In this document: positions 10,205 through 23,600 of the stretch, one piece after another | Layout: the number at the start of each line of letters is the position of its first letter | Numbering within the stretch: position 1 is the stretch's first letter | From: Trypanosoma brucei gambiense DAL972 | Taxonomy: Eukaryota; Euglenozoa; Kinetoplastea; Trypanosomatida; Trypanosomatidae | DNA length: 64,000 nt | NCBI RefSeq assembly: GCF_000210295.1 | Contig: NC_026739.1 | Coordinates: 62,001 to 126,000, forward strand | Direction of reading: 5' to 3' | The notes under the pieces: generated by a model | Told to the model about the DNA's origin: nothing | The model's database searches: none | Seen by the model: the letters and a program-made list of their open reading frames with translations, nothing else | Program-made: the position numbers and the translations under genes

Positions 10205-12991
10205 CAAATATTTTCTGTTCCCGTTTCCCTTCCACCACAATACAAAAGATTATGGCAGAAAAATCAAAAAGAAAGAAAAAAAAAGAAAGAAAGAAAAAGA
10301 AGGAAAACTTAAGTGTAAATGGATAAGTAAGTAAGTAAGAAGGAAAAAAAAGAAAGAAAAGAAAAAAAAAAAGAAAGAACTCGACAAGACAAGAAGACAG
10401 AAAAAGAATGAAAAAACAAAAAAAGGAATATTCAAAACCATCCGGAGAATCCGATGGACGCTTCGCAGAAAACGAACAAGAAGAAAAGAACAAAAAGAAA
10501 AAGGGGAGGGGGAAAAAAAACAAAGAACAATGCACAAATAAGAAACCAAAAATAAAAAAATTACAAAAAAAAAAGAAACCGAATACCCCCACGTGAAGTT
10601 GAGGGATTTAAAACTAAAATACACACAGCCATACGCATAAAAAAAAAAGAAAAGAAAAGAAAGGAAAGAAAAAAATGGAATCAGCACAAAAATAAATTCA
10701 ACAACAACAGCAGCAAAAACGCTAAGAAATGTTCGCACAAACATAAACAAAAACATAAACATTTATAAAAATATATAAATAAATGTGTGTATTTTGTTGT
10801 TATGAAAGGCCAGCACCGCCACTTCATAATTTTCACGCCGCTGACGAGGCACAAAATACAACAAATTTGCGCTCCCGACTTTCTTTTTCTTTTTTTTCTT
10901 TTTAAAAAAAGAACTTAAACTTGTCTTTAATTTTTTTCTCTCTCTCTCTCTCTCTCTCTGTCATTGTTCCACACACATATTTTCTTCTCTTTTCCCTTTT
11001 TTAAATTTAATTTTCCCACATCCCGAAGATAAACACAACACAACACAACAAACAAATGCATATGATTTCATTCATCACTGCAGTTGTTTATTTTTATTTT
11101 ATTTTCCACTCGTAATGGTGCGCATCCAATGAAGTTTCCCCTTCTTTTTTCTCTTCTCTTTTCTTTTTTTTTGTTTGTTTGTTTCCCCCCTTCAGAACAG
11201 TAATAATAGTAATAATAATAAAGGGGAAGAAGTAATAAAATAAATGGCAGCAGAAACGAGATTCGTAACAAAACCACCACCACCACCACCTCCACTTCGA
11301 AGTAAAATGAAATGATTATGTTCTTGGAGACACGGAAAACAGAAAAAAAAGAAAAAAAAGAAAAAAAAAGAAGTTGAAGTGTGACATGACATGACATGAC
11401 GTGACGGCGAGTGTGTTTTATATATTTTTTAAATTTTATTTTATTTCATTCACTTTTTAGTAATTTTATTTGTGTTGTTTGCTTTCTTTTTATTTTTTTC
11501 TTTCAAGAGAAAAAAAAAGTGTTTTGTGAGTGAAGGAAAAAAAAAAGAAAAAAAAAGGAGGGGTGTGTGGGAGAGTTGGAAATTAAAAAACAAGCACAAA
11601 AATAAAAGAGTAATTTAAAAAAAAACAAAATCATATGTTTTTGTTTTATTTGGTTCTGCATGTTGTTGTTGCCCTCACTTGACTTTTGATTTTTTTTTTC
11701 CTTTTAAAAATATAATTTCCTTCGCTTTTTGTGCTTCTTTCCCCCCTTTTTTTCCCACCCACTCCTCAATTTAATAATTTAATTTGCCTTCACCCAACGA
11801 CACGAAACGAAAGAAAATATATATATATTTTTTAAAAAAGCACAAAAACAACAATAAAATTAAATAAAAGATGAAAGCAAGAATAAAACACACACACGCA
11901 CATGCACACACAAACACACAAACAAAAAGGAAACAAAAAGGAAGAAGGATTAGTCGTAGGAAAATATAAATATAAATAATTTTTATATAATTTCATGTAA
12001 AGGTATGATGAGACCGAGCATTTCAAACAAAACAAAAAACAAAGCTCTATTCTCTCTTCTTTTTTTTTTTAAAAATTATTTCATTTTATTTTCCCATTGA
12101 ACAAAATAAAACAACAAAAGTAAATTAAATACAAAAACAAAATAAAACGAAGCTAAACGAAATGAAACGGAAAGGACAACGATGAAGAGATATGGAATGA
12201 GGAGGGAAGGAGGGATTAGTGTAAAACAAAGTAACAAACAAACAAACAAACAACAAAAAAGAAAAAAAAAAAAAGGACAAAATCAAATAAAACAAAAAAG
12301 AGGGGGAAAAAGATACGATCAATTGCAAAACGGACGAGCAAATACAAGATAGAAGAGAGAAAGAAAAAGAAACAAAACTAAACAAATTTTCTTTCTTCTT
12401 TCTTCTTCTTAAAACACACACACACACACATATATATATATAAACATATAAATATATATAAACATATATACAAAAATATGCAACAAGAACAATAAAGAAT
12501 GCGTAAAATGGAAAAACGCCCTTCACACATCTCAATGCATATCAGTAGAAGCTCTCACAATCATGTAAGTATATGTGAACATAAATAAATATGTTTATAT
12601 ATAATAAAGATGTGTGTGTATATGTGTATGTGCATGCGCATGTGTGCGGAGATAAGCTCGCGATTCCCAATCGTGGCTTGAAGAAACTGAAAGTATAGGA
12701 AGAAGTAAACGCAAAAAAAAAGTAAAAACGAAAACAACAACACCACCACCAACAAAAAATGCCATTGGGGAATTAAAATAATTCACGCGACAACGAGTAA
12801 TTGAATGGCCACGACACGACACGACAAGACAAGAGGAGAAAAAGGATAAACTTAACAGAGAAAAAGAAGGGGGAGGGGGAAAAAAAAAGAAAAGAAAAGA
12901 AAAAAAAGAAAAAACAACAACAGCGTTACGACAAAATCATCATCAAAGGGGAAGGAAGGCATTGACCGCGTGCATACAAACGCGTACACAC

Positions 12992-13015
12992 ATATATATA
13001 TATATATATATATAT
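12992..13015. repeat. (AT)n microsatellite
   Basis: Twelve AT units, one of several TA/CA/TG tracts between 12.4 and 13.9 kb. Confidence 0.9.
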
Positions 13016-14433
13016 GCATGTGTATGTGTGATCTTTGTTTGTGCTTCCTTTGAAAAGGCTAAATAAATAAACATTTGAGTGGGTTGTCTCTTTTTCCTTT
13101 TTCTCTCTTTCTCTTTTACTTTTACCCCCTTCTTCCCTCTTTTGTATGTGGGATTTCTTACAGCAATGCTGCGAAATATAAGTTCCTTTCAACTACTTCC
13201 CGTTATCATAAGTCCTTTCCCTTTCGATTAATCAGTAAGTCACATATACATATATAAAAGGTGCATGCACAAAGTCATTCACACTTGCTTTTTTTCTTTT
13301 CTTTCCTCTTGTGTCGTTTCTCTCTCTCTCTCTCTTTCTCTATTTCTCCTTTTTTTTTTCGTTTTTCGCTTCCCCTTCTCCCACAAAAGCGTGTGAAAAC
13401 AAAAACAAACAGTTTACCACCGCCATCATCGTTAGCGGCATTGACATTTAGAGAATTATTACTTTTATTATGGTAAATTTGGCCATACAAATAAGTGCAC
13501 GTTTATGCATATATATATATATAAGGCGGTAGATTAGGAGGAGGCACCAATTGATACATGCAGCAGACATAAATAAATATATACAAACAACCACAATCAT
13601 ATACACACATATATACATATATGTATACATGTATACGTGCATTAAAAACCACAATCATGAAACAAAAAGTAGAGAATATAAGGGGGAGAAAGGGGTAACG
13701 ACACTAGACGTGATGATGATAATAATAATTAGTGTGCATCAAGGAGGGCATGGAAGAAGTGGGGGCAGAAGTATTTGTGTACATGTACGTGTGCATACGT
13801 TATATAAATATAAATATATATATACATATGCATGCATGCATGTAATGGGAATTGAATAATAGTAACAAGAAAAAAAGATAACTACTGTGCGGAAGCAACA
13901 AATGTACAAACGTACTGCCACACATATACGCACACATACATGTACAAAACTGTGCATTTCCCCTTTCTTGCACCTCCGTCTTTGGCATGTTGCCATTACT
14001 ATTGTTATTGACATACGCCTCAGTGAACATTTGCCGGCCCCTTTCACTCTTTTAAAATAACGTAAAAGAAAAAAGGAAGCCCCCTCCATTTCTTTCTTTC
14101 TTTCTTTCTCTGTGTTTCATCTGACTTGCACTTCGAGACATATTTCCATCTACTAGGATATATGAATGTACTGCACCGGAAGTGTACGTAATGGTGATAT
14201 CCACACATAAGGGACTCTCAACGCCGCCTCTCTCCACCTTCCCCACACCTCCATTAGTTGCGTTTCTGATAATCCTTCTTGCCTAATATATCAGGCGTTT
14301 ATGATTACTATTATCATCATCATCATCGTCACCAATACATTTTCTTTCTTTTGCCCTACATTTTCTGTATCACATGGATCTACCCCCCTCTTTTCTTTCC
14401 CTTCTTCCTCACTGACAGCTTTCGTATCCTCCT

Positions 14434-16650
14434 TTAGGCATTTTGGGGACTCACGGTGAGTTTTAGCATCTTCACTGTGGCCTTGGGAAGGGCAAAATCG
14501 CCTCCCTCAGCACGCTGCTGCAGTTTCCGGAGCTGTGGAATGGCCATTTCTCGCACGCTACAAAACTCGTCACAAGCTTCAAGCACTAGTTGTAACAAGT
14601 CCTCCACGTAGTCATCTCCTTCGCCATTCTGCCGTGTATTCAACAACCCATCAAGCACACCTTTTACAAATGGTATCCAAAAACTTTCGGTGCAGCCCTC
14701 TACTTCGCTACACAACAAATTTAACCACATCGACTCATATGCTGGGAGCCTCATGAGGGTCATTACAGCACGAATTTCCCCCGCCCTCAACAAGGATAGT
14801 AGTGTTTCCTGCTCCACTCCACTGCTGCGGACGGTTGCCCGCGCGGAAAGTGAAGGAGAAGCTGCTGGAAGTGAACAGCAACTATCAGGGCGCAGCGAGT
14901 TATTAATTACACTTCCAGTCGACGCAGCCGGGGAGCCTGGAGGAGGGGCGGAGAGGAATGTTGGCTTTTGCATATAGCCAATAATCGCGGGTGTGGCGCG
15001 TGGCGTCGGCCGTAAAATAAGACGCTCCAGTTCTTCAGCGTACTTTTCATACACATCGGCAGCGGGCGGCGGAAGGCCACGACGCTCATTCGCGTCTTTA
15101 GGCAAACCAGTCACCGACACCAACTTACCCTTCGGGCTATCGCGACCGTACACAACAGCTGTCAGCTGTCCACCGTAAACGCATCCTGTGTCAATGCCAT
15201 ATGCGAAGGGAAGTTCCTGCAACCCTGCACGGGCATCATGACCGAAGACAACACACTCCGGTCCCGTCCATAACTCGCCCCAAGGCTGACCCCTGGAACC
15301 CTTTACGACTGCTCGCAACCTTTGCTTCTCGTTGCGCTGCTGTTTACCGCCACAATTGTTGTTATTATTATTACTACTCTCAGTGTACCGTTCTAACCGT
15401 CTTAGGTGCATAATTTCATGCACATTTTGTTTCTCGAGGGAGTTTTCAACGTTTAGACCGGCGTGTACAACTATAACATTATATTGCGGAATCCGCAAGA
15501 TGTGTGGTAACGATCGAATATAGTCCTCACAACCCTGTGGGAACGTGCTTGCGAGTCGCATTACAGGATCCACTTCCTCTTGCTGAGAAAGGGCCTTACC
15601 TTTAACACGCGCAATGCAATTTAACAGTGTAAAATCATGATTGCCCAATACGCCAATAGCCCCCTTTGCCTGCACAAGCTGCACGACGGCAAGGGAGTCG
15701 GGTCCCTTGTTCACCAGATCCCCCACGTGGATGAGGCAGTCTTTTCCCTGCTGAAACTCAACTTTCAACAACAGTTCTTCCAATTGCTCAGGGCAGCCGT
15801 GGACGTCACCCACAATAATGTAGCGATAATCACACGGGGGGACGGTGCGGATGATGGGTTTGTGAGCGTTGACATTATCAATTGGGTCAATAAGCTTAGG
15901 GTTTGAGGGATCACCGGAGACAAGCGTGGCAAGTCGAACCGCATCGGGTCCCCCTTCACGATCAACCACAACCATCGGCTCCACTGGAAGAGTCGGCACG
16001 CAACGGGGAGGAGAAGTGACAGAAGAAACATTTGCTGAAGGGGCTGCACGCATCAACTGCTCTACAGTAACTGAAGGCTGCTCAGTAACCCCAACGGAGG
16101 CACTCGCTAACGCTAAAGCTACGGACCGCGGGACGGCGGAGATGTGAGACGTCTTTTCTCGCATTTCATCAGGCAGTTGGTGTGTTCTCGGCGAGGACCG
16201 GAGTTTTCGCGCCGCCTTACCAGCGCTTCCTTCCACACCGCTACGGTGAGGTGCTTGAGTCTCAATTGGTTTGTCGTTACCGCTGTTGGTGCTACTGTTG
16301 TTACTGCTGTGCTTCATACTGCGACTATTGTTATTGTTATTATTGTTATTATTATTGTTATTGTTGCTGCTGCTGTTGTTGTTGTTGTTTCCACTACCGT
16401 CAGAGCCAATAATGAGGCCTCGCAACGGTCCTTCATTTTCTGCCGGTGACCCTGTTGGTTGCCGCTTCTCCATGAGGGATGCAAAGGCTGAGGCCACGTT
16501 CGTGTTGTTGATGTTGGTGGTGGCGGTGGTGGTCACATTAGCAATAGTGCCGGGGGACATAACTCCTTGACGAAACGTCCTTCCACCCACCCGAGCGCCT
16601 TCACTCAACTTGAGCGAGCTTAACTTTTCCAGTAAAGTGCTTGAAGTCAT
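14434..16650 (-). CDS. ALPH1: ApaH-like phosphatase ALPH1, mRNA decapping enzyme
   Basis: The gene encodes 738 residues from the ATG at 16650. The central domain carries the PPP/ApaH metallophosphatase motifs in order: GDVHG (281-285), GDLVNKGPDS, GNHD, HAGL, VFGHDA and a final IDTG block. Trypanosomes lack the Nudix decapping enzyme Dcp2, and ALPH1, an ApaH-like phosphatase, removes the mRNA cap instead. The long N-terminal extension (about 270 residues, disordered, with an asparagine run at about 88-108) and the C-terminal extension (about 200 residues, helical) match what is known of ALPH1, whose usual length is close to 734. A second short Asn run lies inside the catalytic domain before a CGGK segment. 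The match to ALPH1 is by motif set, length and extensions. It is flanked by very long simple-sequence DNA on both sides. Confidence 0.88.
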   Translation of the reverse strand: MTSSTLLEKLSSLKLSEGARVGGRTFRQGVMSPGTIANVTTTATTNINNTNVASAFASLMEKRQPTGSPAENEGPLRGLIIGSDGSGNNNNNSSSNNNNNNNNNNNNNSRSMKHSSNNSSTNSGNDKPIETQAPHRSGVEGSAGKAARKLRSSPRTHQLPDEMREKTSHISAVPRSVALALASASVGVTEQPSVTVEQLMRAAPSANVSSVTSPPRCVPTLPVEPMVVVDREGGPDAVRLATLVSGDPSNPKLIDPIDNVNAHKPIIRTVPPCDYRYIIVGDVHGCPEQLEELLLKVEFQQGKDCLIHVGDLVNKGPDSLAVVQLVQAKGAIGVLGNHDFTLLNCIARVKGKALSQQEEVDPVMRLASTFPQGCEDYIRSLPHILRIPQYNVIVVHAGLNVENSLEKQNVHEIMHLRRLERYTESSNNNNNNCGGKQQRNEKQRLRAVVKGSRGQPWGELWTGPECVVFGHDARAGLQELPFAYGIDTGCVYGGQLTAVVYGRDSPKGKLVSVTGLPKDANERRGLPPPAADVYEKYAEELERLILRPTPRATPAIIGYMQKPTFLSAPPPGSPAASTGSVINNSLRPDSCCSLPAASPSLSARATVRSSGVEQETLLSLLRAGEIRAVMTLMRLPAYESMWLNLLCSEVEGCTESFWIPFVKGVLDGLLNTRQNGEGDDYVEDLLQLVLEACDEFCSVREMAIPQLRKLQQRAEGGDFALPKATVKMLKLTVSPQNA
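16327..16389 (-). repeat. Coding microsatellite: poly-Asn/Ser tract in ALPH1
   Basis: In-frame AAC/AAT codons encode five Asn, three Ser and thirteen Asn in the disordered N-terminal extension. The mixed AAT/AAC trinucleotide repeat is prone to length change, which would explain small length differences between strains. Confidence 0.9.
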
Positions 16651-18053
16651 ATTTATTTACCCGCCCCCGGTTGCAACCCGATATGCAATTCCTGAATCTA
16701 TTCAAATCGTTGCTATCCCCTTCTTTCCTTCTCCCTACACAAGCACTAATGCACAACTCTTTTCTTTCCCTTTTCCCTCTTTTTTATTATATGTATATGT
16801 GTGTCGTAGTGGCTTTTACTTATTATTTCGTTTACCGGTTTTATGCTGATGCTTTTATTATTATTTCTTTCCTTTTTGTTCGACCCGTTGCCACTCCCTT
16901 TCTTTAATTTTTTCCTTTCTCTTACGTTTTCTTTCGCTACCGATCAAACGCCCCTCCAAAGAGACTTCCCCGTTCCTTTTCTTCTTTTTTTTTTTCTTAA
17001 ATATCTTTGCTACTCTTCTTCCCTTCCACAGCTCTATAGAAGTAAATAGCAATAATAATAGTAATACTAATAGCGATTATGATAAACTACCACCACTCCT
17101 CTATCCTTTTCCCTTTTCCCTTTTCCCCTTCTTTCTTTCTTTCTTTCGTCGTCTTTTTTTGCCACTGCCACTACTGTTGCTGTGACCTTCGCAATAATCA
17201 AATCAGGAGAGCAGTGAATTCCTTCTCTTTCTCTCTCTCTCTCTCTTTTTCTTTTTTCCTCCCCCCTTTATCCTTCACTTGTCTTGGTACAAAGCTCTAC
17301 CTTATACGAGTACGTGTATGTATATAAATATATATATAAATATATATAAATATATATAAATGATATAGCTGAAGTAACCGTTATTTGAACTGTTCTCAAA
17401 GCCGCTGTTGCCTCGAGGTCAAATGGCGCCTAATCTCTTTTTTTTTTCCTCCTCCTTGTTTCTCCCCTTCTTCTATGCACTTTTCACCACTGCACTGAAC
17501 TGAAACTTCTTTACACCTTCAGTTGCTCTCTTCCCTTTTTTTTTCCTTCTTCTTCTTTTTTCTTTTACTCGCCTTCCTCACTTTTGTTAATGTTGCCGTA
17601 TTGTTCCACCAAAAAGTCAGCAGAAGACGAACAAACAAAAACAAAAATTACAAAAAAAAAACAAGCAGAAAAAAAAAGGGGAGTGAGTTGAATTAAATCA
17701 CCCGGTCTAACAGGCGATAGAGTGATGATGGTGATGACTCTCCTTTTCTTCTTCTTCTTCCTTTTTTTTATTTTTACTTTTTCTTGTAACGCCTTATATC
17801 AATCAGCTTCAGTATGAAAGAAACGTAAGTTTGATTGATCAAAGGAAACAAACGGACCAAACAAAGAAAAAAAACAAAAAAGCAAAGGAAGTGGCGAAAC
17901 AAACCAGAAAACAAAGGAAGAAGAGAAGATGTAAGTGCTTAAGCGAGATTTTTTTCTTTTTTTTTTTTCAAAGCTTCCCTGAAGATTGTTTTTTTTTTAA
18001 AAAATATATAAACCAATATATAAATATGTTTATATATTTCACTTGAATTCGTC

Positions 18054-18084
<31 letters not shown>

Positions 18085-20608
18085 GAAGAATATACACAAA
18101 TATACACAACTCCTTCTCTTGATTTTGGATCAAAGCTGCAATCCCTTTTCTTCCTTTTCTCCTCTACTATTTAATTTACCGCACGTGTTGCTTCCGTTCT
18201 ATTTGTCAAATGAAAATAAATAAAAAAAAGGAAAAGAAGAAAAACGAAAAAGAAAAAAAAAATAATAATAGAAGCCGATCCCCAGGAGCAGTCGATCTTT
18301 TTTTTTCTTTTCTTTTCCTTTTCTTTTTCTTTTTCCTTTTTTTAAAATTTTCCTTCTAACTCCACGTCAAACCACCAAATCCAATAGTAAACGGCCGCAC
18401 ACACAAGTACAGAAATCAGTTGACTAACTTTTTCTTTTGTTTTTTTTGTTTTCGCCTCCGTACGAACTTTTTAGTTGACTTTCTTTCCACTTTTTTTTTT
18501 TTTAAAAAAAAAGTTCTTCTTCTTCTTCCTCCTCCTTCCTTCTCCTCCTCTTTTTTTTTGTTATTCGTTGATATTTCCTAAACGACTTCTTGCGCTTCCA
18601 CTCCACTCCACTCACCCACTCACTTAATTAATTACTTTTTTTTATTTTATTTTATTTTTCTTCTTTACTTCCCGTGTTTGAAAAGTGAAGAAACAAATAA
18701 GTAAATAAATAAATAAATAAATAAATAAATGAGTGAATAAATAAACAAACAAATGGCACACAAGAAATGCAGATGGAAGGTGTAAATAACTAAGATAAAA
18801 TAAAGTAGTCGAGAGAAAGGACAAAAAAAAGAAAAAAAGAAAAAAAAAGAAAAAGTCAGTCAGTCAGTCAACAATAACAACTGACAACAACAACGCTACC
18901 GCCAAATGAGTTTCCCTGAGGGATTACGGAGTCGTTGTGAAACAAAACAAAACAAAACAAAACAACAACAACAAAAAAGTGATCGATTTTGAATGAAGAA
19001 GAGCAGAACTTCAACCGCCTTTTCCTCTTCTTTTTCTTCTTTCTTTCTTTCTTTCTACCTTCACTTTCTTTATATATATATAAATATATTTATTTATATA
19101 AATGGTATAAAAATCAGTATATCCCTTTTATTATTTTTCTTTTCCTTTTTTTTAAAAAAAGACCTCTTGTGCTAGAACTTGTTTTTTTTTTCGGTGTCAC
19201 ACGTAAAACCGCTCCTTTTTTCTTTTCTTTTTCTCCTTTTCTCCACCCCCTTTTTTTGGCAAGTGAAGACAGAAAAGAAATATATATATATAAGAAAAAA
19301 AGAGCGGTTAGCGACTAACAACGAAAGCAACAACAAGAAGGAAAAAAGAAAAGAAAAGAAAAGAGAGAAAGTGAAAATAAACGAAAAAAAACTTTAAAAA
19401 GTTTTGTGTTGCGTGTGAACTCTTTTTTTTTTCCTTGTTTGTTTGTGTGTGTGTGTGATGCGCTATGATAAAAGTAATGATGGAAAGTAAGAGAAGAAAG
19501 GAAAGAACCAATACGAATATGAATAAGAATGAGAATGACATGAAGTAAATTGAAGTGAACAGAAGAAATATAAAGTGAAGAGACAACATTTAAATGACAG
19601 TCATTTGCTCGTGACTCACTCATTTTAACGTAACGCCGGAAAGCGATCGGTACTCAAATGAATTAAATAAATTAAAAAAAAATTTCTGAGCGCTGCCGGT
19701 TAATATTTTTAAGTTCTCGTCGGTACCGCCATATGCTCCGCGCGAGGTGGGAGAGAGAAAAAAAAGAGAGAGAGAGAGAGACGGGAGTTAAAAATTCAAA
19801 AAAAAAAACAACAGCGATGGAGTGGGAATATGATGATGGTGATGATGATAGTGAAAACCACATCAACAGTAACAGCACTTCACCCCACCCCACATCACTT
19901 CACACACATATATATATTTAACTGATGGTGGTGACATGTTGTTTTGCAAGCAAAATAAAATAAAAAAAAAGAAGAAGAGGAGAAGCGTAACTTCACAACT
20001 CGTTACCTCTTGTGGGGCCCTCTCCCGTCCCCCCCCCGCTCACCGCACGAGCGCCCGCCGCAGCGCTTTGCGGATACAAAAAAGGTGCAAGAACCAGATA
20101 AACAATAACACCAACAAAAAAGAACAAGAACAACAACAACAGCAATAATAATAATAATAGTAAACAGACAAATAAACAAAACAAAACAAAAAAAGGTGAC
20201 AAAGTCATTGGTATTTTCATGCCGCCACCAGCACCGACTACTTTTCCTGCTCGTCACTTATCCCTCACGGTTGCATGCCAGATATTGGTGGATATTGCAG
20301 GCATCGCAATTCCAAACCCCGTCACTCCCCAGTTCTTCATGGCGGTATTGTTATTATTATTGTTATTATTCCTTTTTCCTTTTCCCCTCCTCGCTTGTGG
20401 GTGATTTGTGATTTTGTTCCCTCCTTTGCTGCAGATTTCGCTCCCAAAGAACGTTCTTAAAATCGCACCACACACACTTTTTTTTTTTTGGCTTCCCATT
20501 ATATTTTCATCAGCTGCTGCCGGCATACCCACTATTTTCCAACTTTCGCCATTCCAGTCCACCATATAAACCAACAAAACACATGTATACAAATAAGCAC
20601 GCGCAGAG
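16651..20608. other. 4.0 kb low-complexity non-coding region (5' side of ALPH1)
   Basis: AT-rich simple sequence with T/C tracts, TA repeats (17320-17360 and near 19080), a TAAA run near 18710 and a CAA repeat at 18057-18084. No credible open frame is present. For about 700 bases upstream of ALPH1 the pyrimidine tracts lie on the plus strand. The first strong pyrimidine tracts on the transcribed strand are at about 17620-17700 and 17830-17940, so the ALPH1 leader could be about 1 kb or more. The rest should be the 3' untranslated region of the 20609-25111 gene. Confidence 0.6.
18057..18084. repeat. (CAA)n microsatellite, about 9 units
   Basis: Perfect CAA repeat in untranslated DNA between ALPH1 and the CPSF-A-like gene. 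Confidence 0.9.
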
Positions 20609-23600
20609 CTACCACAAGTAAAGCAACTCCGCAACCGCCATGTCTTTCAACTCTCCGCCATATTCCGCCCACACGTGTTCCAGCCGCTCATCCAACAGCG
20701 AAGCTTTGCGCTCCACCAGTAAACGTTCCTCAGATGTTAGTGCCGCATCGGGTATTTCTACTAATCGTCGAAGCAATACGAGTTCCCCCACCGCATCTAC
20801 AGACACAAAACTTTGTTTCATTAGCACTCGGGTTGGACTCTGGAGGGCAGTTTCTGCTTCGTAACTCACTGTGTGATATGTACGCTGCAGTCCACATGAA
20901 GGACTTTCACCAAGCGCCACATGGGATCCGCGGCGCGAGAGAGAAAATGTTGTGTCATACAGCTCCGTCGCTCTCTGTTCCAGCCGAAGCAAAACCCCAA
21001 CAAACGCTTGTGGAATTTCCCTCGCACAGTGCAGTGCTCCATCAGCACAAGGCAGCAGTAGAGAAGGTCCCACTACTCTCAAGGCAGTGGGCCGCCCGTG
21101 CCAACATACAAAAGGTACTTGACGGTAGCGCCATGGTGTTAATTCGGATGGACGGAAACTTCCCCTAGAGCCGCCATTGTCATGAATGTTGTTGTTGTTG
21201 TTGTTTTTGCCATTGGGATGCAAGTGATGGTGAGATCGCTCTCGCTGAACAGATACGCGCTGGATGCAGGATGGAAGTCGCACGCACCGCGTGATAGAGC
21301 TTCGAAGGCCGCCCTCTGCGCCAACAATACCCGCTGCAACGGCCGTGCTGTTCTGGCCATTAACCTTTGGGTTCTTTAAGCTGAGTATGACAACATTGCG
21401 ATTGCCATCCACACGAACAAACCCGTCAGCAAAAGTAGTTTGCGAGTGAATGTTGGCAAAAGGCGTGGGCTCCAAAGCACAATGCCGTAGTGAGAGATCA
21501 TCCTGAAGGCACTGAGTCAAAATAACATCCCCCAATGCAGCAACCGGCTCCGGGCAGTGAATCCTATTGGGGCTCTTATCTGAATTACTTTTACTGCTTT
21601 TCGACACAAGTCGCATGTACCGCGTTCCCCAAGAGTAAAGGCTACAAGAAAGGAAGGGATACTGTAGGGCCACGGTCGTGCAGGCAGGTGTGCACGATGT
21701 GGAGCACATCAACGATAGCGTGGACCCAACAAGGCGGAATATCAGCACCATGTCGAGCGCTGCCACAGCAATGAGATGCACATCCCCTAAACTCTGAACT
21801 GACAGATCAACTACTCCTCCATTGCCCTTCAACTGGGGGCCGACAATATCGGCTGCTGTCGAGATGCGCAGCGGACGCGCCTGAACGACGATCAGCCGAC
21901 CGAGCACCGTGTTGGCCCCACGACCAGCAGTGGCCGCCTCCTTGTCCACAGCGTTGGGGGCATCAGAGGATAAAATAACCGTGCCTACAATAAAATCACC
22001 ACTTACTTCTCCTCCTCCTAATGACATTAAAGGCTCCATACACATAGCAACTTCATCCTGTTTCATGGCCATCGCATCCACCACGCGGAACGTATCGACG
22101 TCGACTGTTGAAATAAACGAGGCCTGTTCACCCCGATCTAGCATAGCAACGATAATATTGCACTGATGCAAGTAAACTGCTTTGGTAAGGCTGTGTGAAG
22201 GAGACGTTACTGATGGAAGCCGCATGGAGTGTGTAAGTTGGTACACCACAGGCCCGCGCAGTAGAACCCCACGGCGGCGAAGATCACAAGGGGGGTTGCT
22301 GATGGGCGGCGCGGCCTCTCCATTTGTAGCAACTCCCAGCGCTAACGCCAAATGCGACGGTTGGGGAGGAGGGACCAATTCGGTGATGGATCGAAGTGAT
22401 ATGCCGTCGAAGTCAGCGAGAAGAAGTAAATAAAAGGAGTGAGCGGGGAGGTATACCACGAGGCCACAGTGCAACTGAGGTAAGAGCATACCGCCATCTG
22501 TATTAGCGCTATTGTCACCCGGATGAGGCGCGAGGGCAACAGCCAACTGCTCTCCACTGGACGACATGCCGTCCAGGGACACGAGCTCAACAGAGCCAGC
22601 ACGCAAGCTTGCAAAATCAAAGTGAGGACCGCCAGCCGCAGCTGCGCCATGTGTCGCAATGCTAAGACAGAGATCCGCAACGAATGGCGCACCATCAACG
22701 TCCTTCAGTGCAGTCAAAGACGGGGGTCCCTCTATGGAACACTGAAGCACGACAACCCCCTGGTCCAGCAGCACCAGTCCCATTCCTACCTCATGTACCC
22801 CACCATCGCAGCTCTCCGCGGTGCGTTTTGTAATGAGGAAGCTGGATAAAGCAACAGCGTCAAGGTGAAAAATATGGTAACGAGTCCTTAACTCTCCCCT
22901 CACGCCACAATCTAGCATCCAAACCCAAACCTCATGTGACCAGAGACAGGCTGCCACGCACCAAAGCGTGCTATTGCAGCAACCGCTGTTAGATTCGCTC
23001 GCTTTCCACGTCGTCACATGTGACACATCGCTGGGGAGGGTCTCAAGCAGAACCACGTATGTATCGTTGACGTTAGCAGTACTAAAAACGGCAAACTTCC
23101 GGCCGTATGCAACAGCGAGCCATTTATCATCCCCAAAGCACGCGTGAGAGGCACTAGTGAATTCGGGTAAAACATTTGGAAGTCGGATCCACTTCCCTGA
23201 AAAGTTAATACGAGTTGGAGTGCATTGCGCAAAAAAATGTGACGACGGCGGTGACAACTCCTGTGCGTCAGGTGCACAGTACACAGCCAAAGTTGGTTCG
23301 TCGAGTATCAGGTGCTGTACATCGTTCACTTTCTCCAACTGACTCCCGCTTCCGCGCAGAAGGACAGTGTTGATGGCTGTAGTAATTACAACATAGAATT
23401 CCAGCAGAGTGTGCTCCGGTTCCTTGTCCTGAAGCCGATTTCCAACAGCGGTCGAAAGTAAGAACATTCGCTGAGACCCCGCAAAGGTGGCGCGGACACG
23501 CAGAACCGCTCCGATCCCTGGCGACAGACGCTGTAGCACTCCCTTTGCATATGAAACGATGATGTCAGCTGAAGGCCCGCCACATGCAGACGTCATGGCG

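Larger units (their letters stand above)
8618..14433. other. 5.8 kb low-complexity non-coding region (3' side of ALPH1)
   Basis: No frame here resembles a protein; the open stretches translate to runs of F, L, S, Y, K or N from simple sequence. It holds many A, T, TC, CA/TG, TA and AAT/ATT runs, a poly-G run (about 8852-8876), and a perfect 29-bp hairpin at 10143-10204. Blocks of pyrimidine-rich and purine-rich sequence alternate between strands. Because transcription is leftward, much of it should be the 3' untranslated region of ALPH1 plus the leader of the 6446-8617 gene. No tRNA or other RNA gene was recognised. Confidence 0.65.

Noticed and set aside
8921..13860. Many open frames of 60-200 codons on both strands in the AT-rich spacer
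   Set aside because: They translate to runs of F, L, Y, K, N or I from homopolymers and microsatellites, with no domain, no codon bias and no consistent strand.
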